Positions 32,028 through 39,710 of a stretch of 64,000 nucleotides of DNA are shown one piece after another. The first letter of the stretch is position 1. Each line of letters begins with the position of its first letter. Position numbers and translations under genes: made by a program. Source of the DNA: Lawsonibacter celer. Lineage in GTDB: Bacteria; Bacillota; Clostridia; Oscillospirales; Oscillospiraceae. The notes under the pieces were generated by a model, which was not told the DNA's origin, searched no databases, and saw nothing but the letters and a program-made list of their open reading frames with translations. Location of the stretch: contig NZ_JACOEA010000001.1 of assembly GCF_014281125.1 (NCBI RefSeq), positions 248,001 through 312,000 on the forward strand, given 5' to 3'.

Positions 32028-33131
32028 ATGCGTAAAAGACTGATTCTTCTGGCCCTGGCACTTCTGCTGGCGCTGTCCGCCTGCGGCAGGAGCGGGGGAG
32101 AGGACGTGCCGCCGGAGACCTCCGCGCCTGCATCGGAAAGCCCGGTTGAGCCGTCTGCAGAGCCTACGTCGGAGCCGGAGGTCTATGACGGACCCGTCAA
32201 TCCGCTGACCGGAGAGCCCATGGACGAGGCGTGGCTCCACAAGCGCCCGGTGGCCATCATGCTCAACAACCTGCGGGAAGCCCTGCCGCAGCTGGGCCAG
32301 TCTCAGGCAGATATTCTCTATGAGGTACCCGCTGAGGGTGGTATCACCCGGATGCTGGGGGTATACCAGAGCGTAGAGGGAGTGGGGCGCATCGGCTCGA
32401 TCCGCTCCGCGCGGCCTTACTATATGGAGCTGGCCCTGGGGCATGACGCGATCTACATCCACGCGGGCGGAAGCGAGGACGCCTACGCCAAAATCAAGGA
32501 ATGGGGCGTTGCCTCCCTGGACGGCGTGCGCGGCCCTTATATGAGCAATACGGAAAACGGCAATTTGATGTGGCGCGACCCCCAGCGGCGGAAGAACTAC
32601 AGCCTGGAGCATACGGTGGTCACCACCGGTAACGCCATCATTGAGCGGTTTGCCGGCTATACCGCTCTGCGGCAGGAGCACCCGGAGGGATACGTCTATG
32701 ACATGTCCTTTACAGAAAACGGCACCCCGGCGGGAGGGGCATCTGCGGAGAAAATCACCGTGCCCTTCTCCAACTATAAAACCGGCGTGTTTCTCTATGA
32801 CCCGGACAGCCGCAAGTATTGGGTGGAAGAGTACGGAGCGCCCTATGTGGACGGAGAGAGCGGCGAGCAGGTGGCTGTGACCAACGTGGTGGTGATCAAG
32901 ACCGCCTGCCGGAATACGGGAGATCGGTATGGGCACATCACGGTGGACTTGTCCAGCGGCGGCACAGGCTATTTTGCCTGCGGCGGAAAGGTGATTGATC
33001 TGCTGTGGAGCAAGTCCTATCCGGACGGACAGCTGGAGTACACAGATCTGAGTGGGAATCCCATTGTATTCGGTGTTGGCCATACATATGTCAACATTGT
33101 CCCGCTGGACAGCAGTGTGGCATTTGAATAG
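32028..33131 (+). CDS. DUF3048 domain lipoprotein (YerB-like)
   Basis: The 367-residue exported lipoprotein has the signal peptide MRKRLILLALALLLALSACG, with a lipobox ending in LSAC. A Pro/Glu/Ser-rich linker (about 25-55) follows, then the DUF3048 N-terminal domain (NPLTGEPMDEAWLHKRPVAI, VGRIGSIRSARPYY) and the DUF3048 C-terminal domain (GYFACGGKVIDLLW). Family members such as YerB sit on the cell surface; their biochemical role is unknown. The ATG at 32028 follows GGGGAGG by 9 bases and begins the signal peptide; the ATG at 32004 would add eight polar residues. Single gene with its own promoter and terminator. Confidence 0.92.
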   Translation: MRKRLILLALALLLALSACGRSGGEDVPPETSAPASESPVEPSAEPTSEPEVYDGPVNPLTGEPMDEAWLHKRPVAIMLNNLREALPQLGQSQADILYEVPAEGGITRMLGVYQSVEGVGRIGSIRSARPYYMELALGHDAIYIHAGGSEDAYAKIKEWGVASLDGVRGPYMSNTENGNLMWRDPQRRKNYSLEHTVVTTGNAIIERFAGYTALRQEHPEGYVYDMSFTENGTPAGGASAEKITVPFSNYKTGVFLYDPDSRKYWVEEYGAPYVDGESGEQVAVTNVVVIKTACRNTGDRYGHITVDLSSGGTGYFACGGKVIDLLWSKSYPDGQLEYTDLSGNPIVFGVGHTYVNIVPLDSSVAFE

Positions 33132-33145
33132 GAAAAGCTGTGTTC

Positions 33146-33176
33146 AGCGCCCGGCCGCTATGACCGGGCGCTTCTT
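33146..33176 (+). terminator. Terminator after the DUF3048 gene
   Basis: A perfect 9-bp GC-rich stem (33146-33154 with 33164-33172) with a 9-base loop is followed by TCTT, a short U-tract. Confidence 0.7.
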
Positions 33177-33185
33177 GTAGTCCGC

Positions 33186-33211
33186 ACCAAACCCGCGCCC
33201 TCTCATAGAAT
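33186..33211 (+). promoter_or_regulatory. Sigma-K-like promoter candidate
   Basis: AC at 33186-33187 followed by a 16-base spacer and CATAGAAT (33204-33211) resembles the AC-N16-CATANNNT pattern of mother-cell sigma-K promoters. No better vegetative promoter is visible in the 33132-33282 gap. Confidence 0.35.
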
Positions 33212-33282
33212 GGAACGGAAGGGAGCATACCCGGATGAACGGTAGGCGCCCTTTTGCATCTTAACTATCGGGAGGTATTGCA

Positions 33283-34113
33283 ATGCCTGATAAGGTCGTG
33301 CCCGGCCCCGTGCAGGATACCGACTGCATCCGCGAGGCTGTGTGCATACACACGAAAAAGATCTACGATTCCTGTAAAGATAAGGATTGTATCGAGGATC
33401 TGCGGTTCTACCCCACCCAGAATTCCCAGTGCGCCATTGATCGGGCGATCAGCATCAAGGCCGGCAAGGCCGAGCTGCTGTATGTGTACATTGATGTGGA
33501 GCCCATCGGCTTTAACCGTGGTTTTTACACCGTAGATGTGCGCTATTTCTACCGCGTCACCGCCGACGCCTTTGTCGGAGCTGCCCGCCCGGTGGAGGTT
33601 ACCGGCCTGTGCGTCTTTGACAAACGGGTTATCCTCTTCGGAAGCGAGGGCTCCGCGAAGGTATTCTCTTCTGAGACCGCGTTCGAAGCCCTGGATGAGC
33701 AGAATATGCGCAAGAGCAATTTGCCCACCGCTGTGGTGGAGGCGGTAGACCCCATCGTGCTCAACATGAAGCTGGTAGATGTCTGCGAGTGCCGTCCATG
33801 CGACTGTGAGCTGACTGAGATTCCGCCCTGCATCTGTGCCTGCTTTGGCTGTGACCTGTGCTTTGGAAACGACGGCAAGCGGATCTACGTTACGCTGGGC
33901 CAGTTCTCCATCATCCGCCTGGAGCGGGATTCCCAACTGCTGATGCCGGTCTATGACTACTGCATGCCGGAGAAGGAATGTGCCTGCGGTGGTGAGGAAG
34001 ATCCCTGTGAGATTTTCCGCCACGTGAGATTCCCGGTTGATGAGTTCTTCCCGCCCAACAGCATGTGCCCCTGCGGCGATGGATATCGCGACTTCAAAGC
34101 CTGCTGCAACTAA
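33283..34113 (+). CDS. Cys-rich conserved clostridial protein, possibly spore-related
   Basis: The 276-residue protein has about 30 cysteines. The N-terminal part (about 1-150) is a beta-rich domain (AVCIHTKKIYDSCKDKDCI, LRFYPT, VDVRYFYRVT, VFDKRVILFGSEG). The C-terminal part has dense Cys clusters (CECRPCDCEL, CICACFGCDLCFGN, ECACGGEEDPC, CPCGDGYRDFKACC). From memory, close relatives are widespread and unnamed in spore-forming Clostridia. High cysteine content and the sigma-K-like promoter suggest a coat or late mother-cell protein, which is an inference. It has no signal peptide. GGGAGG lies 8 bases before the ATG. Single gene with a strong terminator. Confidence 0.85.
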   Translation: MPDKVVPGPVQDTDCIREAVCIHTKKIYDSCKDKDCIEDLRFYPTQNSQCAIDRAISIKAGKAELLYVYIDVEPIGFNRGFYTVDVRYFYRVTADAFVGAARPVEVTGLCVFDKRVILFGSEGSAKVFSSETAFEALDEQNMRKSNLPTAVVEAVDPIVLNMKLVDVCECRPCDCELTEIPPCICACFGCDLCFGNDGKRIYVTLGQFSIIRLERDSQLLMPVYDYCMPEKECACGGEEDPCEIFRHVRFPVDEFFPPNSMCPCGDGYRDFKACCN

Positions 34114-34128
34114 CCATCGCAACACAGA

Positions 34129-34160
34129 AACACCCCGGCGTCAGCCGGGGTGTTTTTTGA
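34129..34160 (+). terminator. Terminator after the Cys-rich gene
   Basis: A perfect 11-bp stem (34129-34139 with 34144-34154), 4-base loop, ends in a T6 run on the plus strand. It can also serve the converging minus-strand gene. Confidence 0.93.
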
Positions 34161-34200
34161 TTGCTGCGCTCCGGAATGCAGATCTAATGTGGTCAGGCCC

Positions 34201-34875
34201 CTACTTTCCAAAACGGGCCAACAAGGCGGCCTCCCATTTGTCCCCATATTTGAGTACGATCAGGAACAGCGCAAGGCCACCCGCGCCCAGCAGGAGCATG
34301 GCCCAGAGAGGCAGAGACAGGGCCGAGCCGCCCAGCGCGCAGGCGGCCAGCAGGCCCCATGGCCGGGCCAGCAGAACCATGAGAAAAAAGCGGCCGGAAG
34401 GGAGATCGGTGAGCCCGGCCAGAATACACAGCAGGTCGTCGGGAAAGAAGGGAAAGAGAAACGCCAAAAAGAGAAACACATCCCGCTTGCGGCGAATGAC
34501 GTCCAGATACCGGGCGGAAATGGTTTGACTGACCAATTGATCGGCAAACGAGCGGCCCAGCACCCTGGCAAGGGCGAATACCAGCATGGAGCCGGCGCAG
34601 ACAGCGGCTGTCGTGAGGAGGAAAGCGGGCCAGGTTCCGAAGAGCATGGCCCCGGCCAGGGCGGTGATATTGCTGGGGATGGGCGCGAGGATCACCGAGA
34701 GCAGCTGGATAAGAAAATAGGCCAGATGGGAGTAAGGAGCCAAGCGGTCAATATAGTCGCGCATGGCGGCCAGTGAGGACATGGCCTGAAAGAAGCCTGT
34801 CCGCCACAAAACGATTGCGCCGCCCAGCAGCAGAACGGCGGACAGAAAAATGAGAAGCCGGTTGAGTCGTTTCAT
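34201..34875 (-). CDS. TVP38/TMEM64 family membrane protein
   Basis: The 224-residue DedA-superfamily membrane protein has five or six hydrophobic segments. The family core is present: LLSVILAPIPSNITALAGAMLFG, then FALARVLGRSFADQ and FLFPFFPDDLLCILAGLTD, including the charged residues between segments. These proteins are thought to affect membrane lipid distribution or to transport small molecules; the precise role is unsettled. The ATG at 34875 has GGGGTGA about 6 bases upstream. Single gene converging on the Cys-rich gene terminator. Confidence 0.92.
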   Translation of the reverse strand: MKRLNRLLIFLSAVLLLGGAIVLWRTGFFQAMSSLAAMRDYIDRLAPYSHLAYFLIQLLSVILAPIPSNITALAGAMLFGTWPAFLLTTAAVCAGSMLVFALARVLGRSFADQLVSQTISARYLDVIRRKRDVFLFLAFLFPFFPDDLLCILAGLTDLPSGRFFLMVLLARPWGLLAACALGGSALSLPLWAMLLLGAGGLALFLIVLKYGDKWEAALLARFGK

Positions 34876-34970
34876 GAGCGTTCACCCCATTTTGATTCCA
34901 ACGCTAGGCTACCACATTTTTCTGTCCGCCGCCACGGTAATTTGCTTAAGATTTTTTTAAGTCTTATAAA

Positions 34971-34998
34971 ACAAAAAACCCACACCCTTCGGTGTGGC
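34971..34998 (-). terminator. Terminator of the small-peptide transcript
   Basis: On the minus strand a 7-bp stem (34997-34991 with 34986-34980), 4-base loop, is followed by GTTTTTTG and more T. It lies 18 bases after the stop of the 28-residue peptide frame. Confidence 0.88.
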
Positions 34999-35014
34999 CT
35001 TTTCGGAAACCAAA

Positions 35015-35101
35015 TTACCGCTCACTGCGGATGACCTGGTCATCGCTTCCAAAGATGAGGTCGTCTACATCCAAGGAGCTGATACCCTTGTACCATACCA
35101 T
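35015..35101 (-). CDS. Putative 28-residue peptide
   Basis: A short frame starting MVWYKGISSLDVDDLIFGSD and ending in a charged tail (DQVIRSER) before TAA. It is supported by its setting: a perfect AAAGGAGG (35119-35112) 10 bases before the ATG, a consensus promoter upstream with exact 17-base spacing, and a strong terminator 18 bases after the stop. An in-frame ATG at 35110 is too near the ribosome binding site. The peptide is acidic with no clear membrane span or leader signal. No family was recognised. It could be a regulatory peptide, a small-protein partner or a translated segment of a small RNA. Confidence 0.65.
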   Translation of the reverse strand: MVWYKGISSLDVDDLIFGSDDQVIRSER

Positions 35102-35136
35102 ACTGTACATTCCTCCTTTCTCTGTATTGTGGACCC

Positions 35137-35165
35137 AGTATACGATAGTTTCTTGTAAAGTGCAA
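35137..35165 (-). promoter_or_regulatory. Promoter of the small-peptide transcript
   Basis: Reading the minus strand, TTGCAC (35165-35160) and TATACT (35142-35137) are exactly 17 bases apart. The ribosome binding site begins 18 bases after the -10. Confidence 0.8.
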
Positions 35166-35193
35166 GGGGTTGTTTGTAAGATTCACATAAAAT

Positions 35194-35212
35194 TTACAAT
35201 TTAAAATTGTAA
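35194..35212. repeat. AT-rich palindrome upstream of the small-peptide promoter
   Basis: TTACAATTT (35194-35202) and AAATTGTAA (35204-35212) form a perfect 9-bp inverted repeat around one base, about 30 bases upstream of the -35. An activator or repressor site is possible. Confidence 0.6.
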
Positions 35213-35239
35213 GAAATGACGGAACAGAGGGCAAAGTGA

Positions 35240-35270
35240 AGCCCCGCCTCTCGGGGGAAAGGGCGGGGCT
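35240..35270 (-). terminator. Probable terminator after the 80-residue gene
   Basis: A perfect 9-bp stem AGCCCCGCC/GGCGGGGCT (35240-35248 with 35262-35270) lies just past the stop of the minus-strand gene. It lacks a strong T-run on that strand. Confidence 0.5.
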
Positions 35271-35275
35271 AGCCT

Positions 35276-35518
35276 TTACAGCCACAAGGGGGGCGGCAGA
35301 TAGGTTTGCCGGCCGATCTCCGGTATGGGGGAGGGCTCTTCCGCAGAAGGGCCCCGCTGGCATTGGGCGGCAAAGGCGTGCAGGCGTTCCAGGGAGTCCA
35401 CGGAGCGGTAGCGGGCCGTGATCTGGTCCTGTACATAGTCGGGCAGACGGTTAAAGTACTCCTCGGCCCGCGGCTCATGGCGGAAAAGAGAATACAAATC
35501 CGCGTAGGGATGTCTCAT
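35276..35518 (-). CDS. Small conserved protein of unknown function
   Basis: The 80-residue soluble protein has the central segment YFNRLPDYVQDQITARYRSV, a helix pattern I recall from many tiny Oscillospiraceae proteins without assigned function. The C-terminal third is Pro-rich (PSPIPEIGRQTYLPPPLW), which looks disordered. The ATG at 35518 follows GAGGTGA by 7 bases. It lies 72 bases before the next minus-strand gene, a MocR regulator, is transcribed toward it, so it could be in the same transcript. Confidence 0.65.
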   Translation of the reverse strand: MRHPYADLYSLFRHEPRAEEYFNRLPDYVQDQITARYRSVDSLERLHAFAAQCQRGPSAEEPSPIPEIGRQTYLPPPLWL

Positions 35519-35590
35519 TGTTTGGTCACCTCGCCCTTAGCATGTACGGCGGGCGGGGCAGTCATACTGGAAAAATCCGCACTGGTACGG

Positions 35591-36997
35591 CTAAAAATTC
35601 CAGACCGATTTAAGCCGGCGCAGGGCGGGTTCCATAGCCTCCGGCGGGGTACGGGTATAGCCCAGGATCAGGCAGGGGTCCTGATTGGGGGGCGGCGGTG
35701 TGAGATAACAGCCGTCCAGCGGGGCGACTCCTACCCCGGCCTTGGCGGCCAGCGCGGCCAGTTCGGCCTCTGAGCGGCAGTCATGCAGCCGGAGCAGAAG
35801 GTGCAGCCCCGCGTCGCCTCCGGAAAAAGCCCCGACCTTCAGCAGGCCGGTTTCTTTGGCTGCGGCCAGCAGGGCTTCGCGCCGGGCTTTATAGCGGATA
35901 CGGGTGCGGGAGAGATGCCGCTCGAAGTGCCCCCGCTCCATAAACAGAGCCAAGGCATACTGTTCAAAAGCCGGGACTGTGGAGGAATAGAAGCGCAGTT
36001 CCCTCCGGTAGCGCTCCAGCAGATGGGGCGGAAGAACCATATAGCTGATTCGCAGAGAAGGGGCCAGACTCTTTGCAAACGTATTTAAATAGATGACCCT
36101 CTCGCCGCCGTCCAGGCTCTGGAGGGCGGGAATGGGGCGGCCGGAGAAGCGGTATTCGCTGTCGTAGTCGTCCTCGATGATATAGCGCTCCCGGCACTCC
36201 ATGGCCCAGGCCAACAGCGCTTTGCGCCGGGTCACGGGCATAATGATGCCCATGGGGAAGTGGTGGGCGGGTGTCACATGGGCCACCCGGACCGGGGCGG
36301 CCTCCAGGGCATCCACCCGCAGGCCCTGTCCATCCAGCGGGAGCGGGACCACTTGGGCGCCGTTGCTGGCAAAGATCCGGGCCGGCTTTGTATAGCCCGG
36401 GTTTTCCACTCCGTAGCCGCCCTCACGGCCCAACAGTTGCACCAGCAGGCCGATCAGATACTCGGACCCGGCCCCCACCACAACCTGTTCCGAATCTGCC
36501 TGAATTCCGCGGAAACGGTATAAATGCTCTGCAATGGCCCGGCGCAGCTCGGGCGAGCCCTGGGGATGGGTGGAGGAGAGCAGCGCAGCCTCCCGGGCGG
36601 AGAGCACCTCGCGCATGAGCTTCGCCCAGGTGGCAAACGGAAAAAGCCCGGTGTCTACCCGGCTGGTGGAAAAGTCATATTGAAATGGGGGCGAAACCGC
36701 CAGCTCCGCGGCAGACGGAATCGGACGGCAGGCCGGAGGGGACGTGGGCAGGGCCTCCAGCGGCTGGACAAAGAAACCGCGTTTGGGCTCGGAACGAAGA
36801 TACCCTTCAGCCAGCAGCTGACTGTACGCCCCCTCTACGGTAATAACGCCCACTTTCAGGTGGGCCGCCAGCGCCCGTTTAGAGGGCAGCCGTTCTCCGG
36901 CACGGAGGCGGCCAGCCTCCATCTCTCCCCGGATATGGTGGTAAATCTGCTCATAGAGGGGCTGCTTGGACGAGTGATCCAGAATCGGAGTGAGCAA
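35591..36997 (-). CDS. MocR/GabR-type regulator (GntR wHTH plus aminotransferase domain)
   Basis: The 468-residue chimera has an N-terminal GntR winged helix (about 10-75; QPLYEQIYHHIRGEMEAGRL, ERLPSKRALAAHL) joined to a fold-type I aminotransferase-like domain. The latter has VVVGAGSEYLIGLL, IIEDDYDSEYRF and the PLP lysine segment LNTFAKSLAPSLRISYM. MocR proteins sense PLP or amino compounds and control vitamin B6, GABA or similar pathways. Target genes are not evident here: neighbours are small orphans and no pdxST is in view. The start is TTG at 36997 with AGGAGG 7 bases upstream. Confidence 0.93.
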   Translation of the reverse strand: MLTPILDHSSKQPLYEQIYHHIRGEMEAGRLRAGERLPSKRALAAHLKVGVITVEGAYSQLLAEGYLRSEPKRGFFVQPLEALPTSPPACRPIPSAAELAVSPPFQYDFSTSRVDTGLFPFATWAKLMREVLSAREAALLSSTHPQGSPELRRAIAEHLYRFRGIQADSEQVVVGAGSEYLIGLLVQLLGREGGYGVENPGYTKPARIFASNGAQVVPLPLDGQGLRVDALEAAPVRVAHVTPAHHFPMGIIMPVTRRKALLAWAMECRERYIIEDDYDSEYRFSGRPIPALQSLDGGERVIYLNTFAKSLAPSLRISYMVLPPHLLERYRRELRFYSSTVPAFEQYALALFMERGHFERHLSRTRIRYKARREALLAAAKETGLLKVGAFSGGDAGLHLLLRLHDCRSEAELAALAAKAGVGVAPLDGCYLTPPPPNQDPCLILGYTRTPPEAMEPALRRLKSVWNF

Positions 36998-37070
36998 GAA
37001 AATTCCTCCTGACCTTATCTTTTTCCTGTACTTTGTTTCTTATCATAAGGCCAGAAGGGGGAAAGGTCAA

Positions 37071-37098
37071 GAGGCGCGGCCTGTGCCGCGCCTCTTTT
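37071..37098. terminator. Terminator between the YtxH-like gene and the MocR gene
   Basis: A perfect 10-bp stem (37071-37080 with 37085-37094), 4-base loop. T5 follows on the plus strand, but the gene ending here is on the minus strand, where TTGACCTTT follows. The better direction is therefore unclear. Confidence 0.7.
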
Positions 37099-37101
37099 TG
37101 G

Positions 37102-37281
37102 TTACAGACCCATTGTGTCGGCCAGATCGTCCTTGAACTGGTCCACCTTGCAGGCCGTCCGGCGTGCGGCCCTCCGCATGTCCCGCATGGCATCCGGCCG
37201 TTTGGCGGCCACTACAATGCCGATGGCAGCGCCTGCCAGCACGCCCAGGCCCATGCCTTCCCAAAATGTCGTCTTGGTCAT
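37102..37281 (-). CDS. Small YtxH-like membrane protein
   Basis: The 59-residue protein begins MTKTTFWEGMGLGVLAGAAI, giving a single Gly/Ala-rich membrane segment (about 7-26), followed by a basic helix (RPDAMRDMRRAARRTACKV) and an acidic end. This resembles short YtxH-type stress or envelope proteins, whose function is unclear. The ATG at 37281 has AAAGGAG 9 bases upstream; a GTG 9 bases earlier overlaps that site. It is divergent from the pyr operon. The MocR gene lies downstream, with a terminator between. Confidence 0.75.
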   Translation of the reverse strand: MTKTTFWEGMGLGVLAGAAIGIVVAAKRPDAMRDMRRAARRTACKVDQFKDDLADTMGL

Positions 37282-37339
37282 ATCCAGCACTCCTTTCTGA
37301 CTGACAGTGATATTGTGCCCGAAAATCCGGAAAAATCCG

Positions 37340-37368
37340 TTGCTAAAAAATGCGATTCCATATATAAT
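37340..37368 (+). promoter_or_regulatory. Promoter of the pyr operon
   Basis: TTGCTA at 37340-37345 and TATAAT at 37363-37368 are exactly 17 bases apart. The transcript would carry a leader of about 110 bases. Confidence 0.72.
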
Positions 37369-37396
37369 GTAACGGACAAAGTTTGTTTGCTGACAG

Positions 37397-37465
37397 AAAG
37401 GGGCGGGGGAGACCCAAGCCCTTTTGCTATGCAGAGATTCCGCCGCGGCGCGGGGATCTCCGCGG
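37397..37465 (+). promoter_or_regulatory. Structured leader of pyrC with alternative hairpins
   Basis: A first hairpin (37397-37404 with 37418-37424, one bulge) ends in TTTT. A second has an 8-bp stem (37434-37441 with 37453-37460). CCGCGG at 37443-37448 can also pair with CCGCGG at 37460-37465, which would break the second stem and approach the ribosome binding site. The standard PyrR-binding sequence was not recognised. Confidence 0.4.
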
Positions 37466-37484
37466 TTTAGAAAGGAGTGTTCAA

Positions 37485-38768
37485 GTGAAGCTGCTCATAC
37501 GCCAAGGTCGGCTGGTCGACCCCGTGGGGGGCATCGGCGGCGTAATGGACATTCTCGTGGAGGACGGCAGGGTGGCCGTCATCGGCAGTGATATTCGAGA
37601 GCATGGGGCCCAGGTGGTTGACGCCCGGGGACTGGTGGTGTGCGCAGGATTGGTGGATATGCACGTCCACCTGCGGGAGCCAGGATTTGAGTATAAGGAG
37701 ACCATCGCCACCGGGGCTTTGGCGGCGGCGCGGGGCGGATTTACCTCCATTGCCTGCATGCCCAATACCAAGCCGGCTGCCGACAGTCCGGAACAGATTG
37801 AGTGGATCCGGCAAAAGGCTGCGCAGGCCTGCGGCGTGCATGTATGGCCCATTGGGGCGGTGACCAGGGGCGAGAAGGGCCAGGAACTGACGGATTTTGA
37901 GGCGCTGAAGGCTGCGGGCGCGGTGGCCCTGTCCGACGATGGGATGCCGGTGCAAAACGCCAACCTGGTTCGGGACGCTCTGATCCTGGCCCACCGGCAG
38001 GAGCTGACCATCCTCTCCCACTGTGAAGATGCGGACATGGTAAAAAACTACGCGGTGAACGAGGGGCGGATCTCCCGCCAGCTGCGCCTGCCCGGAAGGC
38101 CCGCCATCGCGGAGGAGATTATGGTGGCCCGGGACGCCATGCTGGCGGAAGAGACCGGTGCGGCGGTGCACATCTGCCATATCTCCACCGCAAAGGCGGT
38201 GGGCCTGGTGCGCCGCTATAAGCGCAAGGGGGTGCAGATCACCTGTGAAACCTGTCCCCAGTATTTTTCGCTGACGGAGGAGGAGATCCTGGCCCACGGC
38301 TCCCTGGCGCGGGTGAATCCGCCTCTGCGCACCAGCGCGGATGTGGAGGCCATTATTGAGGGGCTCAAGGACGGCACCATTGACGCTATCGCCACCGACC
38401 ACGCCCCCCACTCCGCCGAGGAGAAGGCCCGGCCGCTGCCGGAGGCGCCCAGCGGAATGGTGGGACTGGAGACCGCCCTGGCGGTCACCCTGACCTACCT
38501 CTACCATACCGGGGAGATGGGACTGTCCGATATCCTGCGCAAAATGACGGTCAATCCGGCCTGTATTCTGCGCATTCCTGCCAAGGGCCGCCTGTCCGTA
38601 GGCGCGGATGCGGATATGGTGATCTTTGATCCGGACGAGGAGTGGACGGTGGACCCGGAACAGTTTGCCTCCAAGGGCCGCAATACGCCCTTTGCGGGGC
38701 AAAGGCTTAAGGGAAAAGTCAAATATACCATCGTGGGCGGCAAAGTCGTCTGCGGGGAGGGAGAATAA
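37485..38768 (+). CDS. pyrC: Dihydroorotase
   Basis: Zinc enzyme closing carbamoyl-aspartate to dihydroorotate, the third step of UMP synthesis. The 427-residue length and marks of the class I amidohydrolase type are clear: DMHVHLREPGFEYKET (metal-binding HxH), AARGGFTSIACMPNTKP, HICHISTAKA, and ATDHAPHSAEEK with the catalytic aspartate. The GTG at 37485 is chosen from AAAGGAG 7 bases upstream and the standard KLLIRQGRLVDP start; the open frame extends further upstream without support. First gene of pyrC-pyrF-pyrK-pyrD. Confidence 0.96.
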   Translation: MKLLIRQGRLVDPVGGIGGVMDILVEDGRVAVIGSDIREHGAQVVDARGLVVCAGLVDMHVHLREPGFEYKETIATGALAAARGGFTSIACMPNTKPAADSPEQIEWIRQKAAQACGVHVWPIGAVTRGEKGQELTDFEALKAAGAVALSDDGMPVQNANLVRDALILAHRQELTILSHCEDADMVKNYAVNEGRISRQLRLPGRPAIAEEIMVARDAMLAEETGAAVHICHISTAKAVGLVRRYKRKGVQITCETCPQYFSLTEEEILAHGSLARVNPPLRTSADVEAIIEGLKDGTIDAIATDHAPHSAEEKARPLPEAPSGMVGLETALAVTLTYLYHTGEMGLSDILRKMTVNPACILRIPAKGRLSVGADADMVIFDPDEEWTVDPEQFASKGRNTPFAGQRLKGKVKYTIVGGKVVCGEGE

Positions 38769-38771
38769 GAT

Positions 38772-39695
38772 ATGTCTTTTGATCTGCTGCAGGATAAAAT
38801 CCGCGCCATGAAAAACCCCACCGTCGCCGGCCTGGACGCCCGCATCGAGTACGTGCCGGAGCACATCCGCCAGGCCGCTTACGCCGAATACGGGGTGGGC
38901 CTGAGGGGGGCCTGTGAGGCGATCTATCAGTTCAACGTGGGCCTGATCGACGCCCTGTGCGACGTGATCCCCGCAGTCAAGCCCCAGGCGGCCTACTATG
39001 AGAATCTGGGCTGGCAGGGGCTGGAGATGCTGGAGCGCACCATCCGCTACGCCAAGAGCAAGGGCCTCTTTGTCATTGCCGATATCAAGCGGGGAGACAT
39101 CGGCTCCACCGCAGCAGCCTATGCCGAGGGCTGGCTGTCCGGGGCAAAGATCGAGGGGGAGAGCTTCAAGAGCTTTGACGCCGACTGTGTGACCCTCAAC
39201 GGGTATATGGGCTCGGACTCCATCAAGCCATTTCTGGAGGCCGCAAAGGGGGAGGATAAGTGCGTGTTTGTGCTGGTCAAAACCTCCAATCCCGGCTCCG
39301 GGGAGCTGCAGGACATCGTGGCCGGGGACCGGCTGGTGTACCAGGTGATGGGCGATCTGAACGAGCGAATTGCCAAGGGAACCGAGGGCAAGTACGGCTA
39401 TACTATGGCGGGCGCGGTCACCGGGGCCACCTACCCCTCGGATATTCGCGCCCTGCGCAAGCGGCTGGAGCACACCTTCTTCCTGGTGCCCGGCTACGGC
39501 GCCCAGGGCGGGACCGCCGAGGATGTGCAGTTTGCCTTTAATAAATATGGCCATGGGGCCATTGTCAACTCCTCCCGGGGCATTATGTGCGCCTGGCAGA
39601 AGACCGGGGGCGACGGCCATGACTTCCAGGACGCCGCCCGCAGCGCCGCCATCGCCATGCGGGACGATATCAAGCAGTTTGTAACGATTGTATAA
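38772..39695 (+). CDS. pyrF: Orotidine 5'-phosphate decarboxylase (type 2)
   Basis: Decarboxylates OMP to UMP. The 307-residue length fits the long PyrF subfamily. Key segments are NPTVAGLDARIEYVP at the N-terminus, the active-site FVIADIKRGDIGSTAAAYAE (Lys/Asp set) and TLNGYMGSDSIKPFL. The phosphate-binding end is VPGYGAQGGTAEDV. The ATG follows pyrC by 3 bases with GGGGAGGGAG in the end of pyrC. Second gene of the pyr operon. Confidence 0.95.
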   Translation: MSFDLLQDKIRAMKNPTVAGLDARIEYVPEHIRQAAYAEYGVGLRGACEAIYQFNVGLIDALCDVIPAVKPQAAYYENLGWQGLEMLERTIRYAKSKGLFVIADIKRGDIGSTAAAYAEGWLSGAKIEGESFKSFDADCVTLNGYMGSDSIKPFLEAAKGEDKCVFVLVKTSNPGSGELQDIVAGDRLVYQVMGDLNERIAKGTEGKYGYTMAGAVTGATYPSDIRALRKRLEHTFFLVPGYGAQGGTAEDVQFAFNKYGHGAIVNSSRGIMCAWQKTGGDGHDFQDAARSAAIAMRDDIKQFVTIV

Positions 39696-39710
39696 TTGGG
39701 GGGCGTTTCT

